Shown here: positions 62,844 to 64,000 of the stretch, piece by piece
Position numbering within the stretch: the first letter of the stretch is position 1
Layout of the letters: the number at the start of each line of letters is the position of its first letter
Source: DAOUJI01 sp965237875
GTDB taxonomy: Bacteria > Chloroflexota > Dehalococcoidia > Lucifugimonadales > JAGWBF01
NCBI GenBank assembly: GCA_965237875.1
Contig: CBDEGP010000002.1
Location: 1,860,001-1,924,000 of the forward strand
Length of the DNA: 64,000 nt
Direction of reading: 5' to 3'
Made by a program: the position numbers and the translations under genes
The notes under the pieces: model-generated
The model's input: only the letters and a program-made list of their open reading frames with translations
What the model was told of the DNA's origin: nothing
Databases searched by the model: none

Positions 62844-62876
62844 TCCCTTTGGGAGAGGGCCGGGGTGAGGGCGTTC
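62844..62876 (+). repeat. CCCTCTCCC-TTT-GGGAGAGGG hairpin repeat
   Basis: A perfect 9-bp stem with a TTT loop followed by CCGGGGTGAGGG. It is related to the repeat at 41940-41990. Confidence 0.7.
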
Positions 62877-62888
62877 CCCAGCTTCGGC

Positions 62889-62943
62889 CAAGGCCCTAGA
62901 TTCCGGCCTCCGCCGGAATGACGGAGGTTACGCAAAGGTCTCC
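62889..62943 (+). repeat. 55-bp dispersed repeat with palindromic core (copy 2)
   Basis: It matches 30151-30205 with three substitutions. The stem ATTCCGGC/GCCGGAAT is conserved in both. Confidence 0.85.
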
Positions 62944-62971
62944 ATCAGGCGGACGAGGGCCCGCTCCCGTT

Positions 62972-63814
62972 TCAGCGGGGGCGGGCCTCCTCTTTGACGC
63001 TTAACGACCGGCCCATCGGGAGGACCACCGGCGTACCGGTTGCCGGGTGAGGAATGATGTGCACGGGCGCTCCGAATGCCTTAGTGACCACCTCTTCGTT
63101 CAGCGTCTCCTTAGGGTCGCCACAGGCCAGCACAGACCCTTCATGCAGCACGGCGATGCGGTCGCAGTACTGGGCGGCCAGGGTGAGGTCGTGCATGGCC
63201 ACTATCACAGTCACGTCCGACAGCTTCCTCACCCGGTTGATAATGTCGAGGACTGCGGTCTGGTAACTGATGTCCAGGTGGGCGGTGGGCTCGTCCAACA
63301 GCAGCGCCGGAGTCTCTTGGGCCAGGGCCCTGGCCATAAAGACCCGCTGAAGCTCCCCGCCCGAGAGCGTGGACACCTGCCGGTCTGCGAACTCCCAGGT
63401 CTCGGTCAGCTCCATGACCCGTCGGCACGTGTCGTAGTCGGACTTGCTCTCCCACTGGAGCAGGCCCAGGTGCGGGTTCCGGCCCATGAGCGCCAAGTCC
63501 ATGGCAGTGAACCCCGGGGGAGCGGCAGGGCTCTGCTGCACCACCGCCACCAGCTTGGCACGGTCCTTGGGTTTGAGCGCCGCCACGTCCTCGCCGCCGA
63601 GGAGGACCCTGCCCCGTTGGGGAGTCAGAGTTCCGGCGGCAATTCGGAGGAAGGTGCTCTTTCCCGATCCGTTGGGGCCGACAAGACCCACTACCTCTCC
63701 GGGCGAGGCGTCCAAGTCCATGCCCACCAGCACGGGCCTGTCCCCATAGGAGAGATGGACGCCTTCCGCATGTATGGCGCACTTCACAAGGGGTTTCTCA
63801 GCAACGGCGTTCAC
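62972..63814 (-). CDS. Iron-siderophore/heme/cobalamin-type ABC transporter ATP-binding protein
   Basis: ATPase of a BtuD/FecE-like importer. I place the start at the GTG at 63814, which overlaps the permease stop as GTGA and has AAGAGGG upstream, giving 280 residues. A longer frame to 63868 would read into the permease gene. Walker A is GPNGSGKS (46-53), the Q-loop is VVQQSP, the signature is LSGGELQR and Walker B is LLLDEPTAHLD. The C-terminal 40 residues (GAPVHIIPHPATG) match the FecE/FhuC/BtuD group. It is coupled to the FecCD-type permease. Confidence 0.92.
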   Translation of the reverse strand: MNAVAEKPLVKCAIHAEGVHLSYGDRPVLVGMDLDASPGEVVGLVGPNGSGKSTFLRIAAGTLTPQRGRVLLGGEDVAALKPKDRAKLVAVVQQSPAAPPGFTAMDLALMGRNPHLGLLQWESKSDYDTCRRVMELTETWEFADRQVSTLSGGELQRVFMARALAQETPALLLDEPTAHLDISYQTAVLDIINRVRKLSDVTVIVAMHDLTLAAQYCDRIAVLHEGSVLACGDPKETLNEEVVTKAFGAPVHIIPHPATGTPVVLPMGRSLSVKEEARPR

Positions 63815-64000
63815 ATGAACACCCTCTTGGTCCGGGTCAAGAGGAACAGGAAGAACGGCGCCCCGCAAAAGGCCGTCACAATGCCTACAGGAAGCTCCGT
63901 GGGGCTTGCCACGGTCCGGGCCGCCAGGTCGGCCAGGACAAGAAACCCGGCGCCCATGATCATGGCCATGGGAAGCAGGAACCGGTGGTCGACTCCCCAG
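63811..64000 (-). CDS. FecCD-family ABC transporter permease, C-terminal part only
   Basis: The last 62 residues before the stop are in the window: DHRFLLPMAMIMGAGFLVL, then ASPTELPVGIVTAFCGAPFF and TRTKRVFM. This matches the end of iron-chelate/cobalamin permeases (PxxxxxGxG...ELPVGixTAxxGxPxFxxLL). The gene continues beyond the window end. It overlaps the ATPase gene by 4 bp. Confidence 0.9.
   Translation of the reverse strand, partial: WGVDHRFLLPMAMIMGAGFLVLADLAARTVASPTELPVGIVTAFCGAPFFLFLLTRTKRVFM

Overview
The window reads as high-GC bacterial chromosome. The gene set suggests a Chloroflexota lineage of the Dehalococcoidia/SAR202 kind: luciferase-like flavin oxidoreductases, a CaiB/BaiF CoA-transferase, a dehalogenase-like Fe-S protein without a Tat signal, NHL-propeller proteins, a DUF1800/DUF1501 pair, and HflK/HflC next to FtsH. 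No rRNA or tRNA gene was found, so this placement is inference from gene content only.

Layout. 1-8.9 kb: the end of an oligopeptide ABC ATPase, then holA, a DUF1232-like membrane protein, ychF, hemW, selB, a candidate structured RNA and a DUF3352 protein. 8.9-14.5 kb: a CoA-transferase and a divergent aldo/keto reductase separated by a complete 1,444-bp IS66 element with an 8-bp target duplication, then malate synthase. 14.5-15.2 kb: a decayed IS5-type transposase. 15.3-22.6 kb: a protein quality-control block on the minus strand (smpB, S41 protease, hflC, hflK, ftsH) with one small plus-strand gene.

22.8-36.4 kb: a nitrogen-assimilation cluster, all on the plus strand: amt1, a 29-residue membrane microprotein, amt2, two type I glutamine synthetases, a glutamate dehydrogenase, gltB and gltD. 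Two of its intergenic regions carry GTAAC-like boxes repeated every 11 bp, the architecture of actinobacterial GlnR sites. Ammonium enters through the Amt proteins and is fixed by GS/GOGAT or by GDH. One synthetase keeps the adenylylation tyrosine and the other has phenylalanine there.

36.5-41.9 kb: a lipoprotein, an NHL propeller, a flavin oxidoreductase and an iron alcohol dehydrogenase that share a duplicated promoter module, and a reductive-dehalogenase-like protein. 42.1-45.7 kb: an accessory patch, visibly richer in A/T, with a DEAD-like helicase, a Phd/VapC toxin-antitoxin pair and an orphan membrane protein. 46-50.2 kb: a DUF1800-DUF1501-NHL operon behind a strong promoter and a leader hairpin, then a Fur/PerR regulator. 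50.2-64 kb: a STAND/TPR protein, an MFS transporter, ComEC, a 1,537-residue zinc-ribbon membrane protein, a small zinc-ribbon protein, another flavin oxidoreductase and the end of an iron/cobalamin-type ABC importer.

The best leads for something undescribed are the GlnR-like regulation of the amt region together with its microprotein and 25-bp hairpin, the HflC fusion, the dehalogenase-like protein, the duplicated promoter module, and the candidate RNA after selB.
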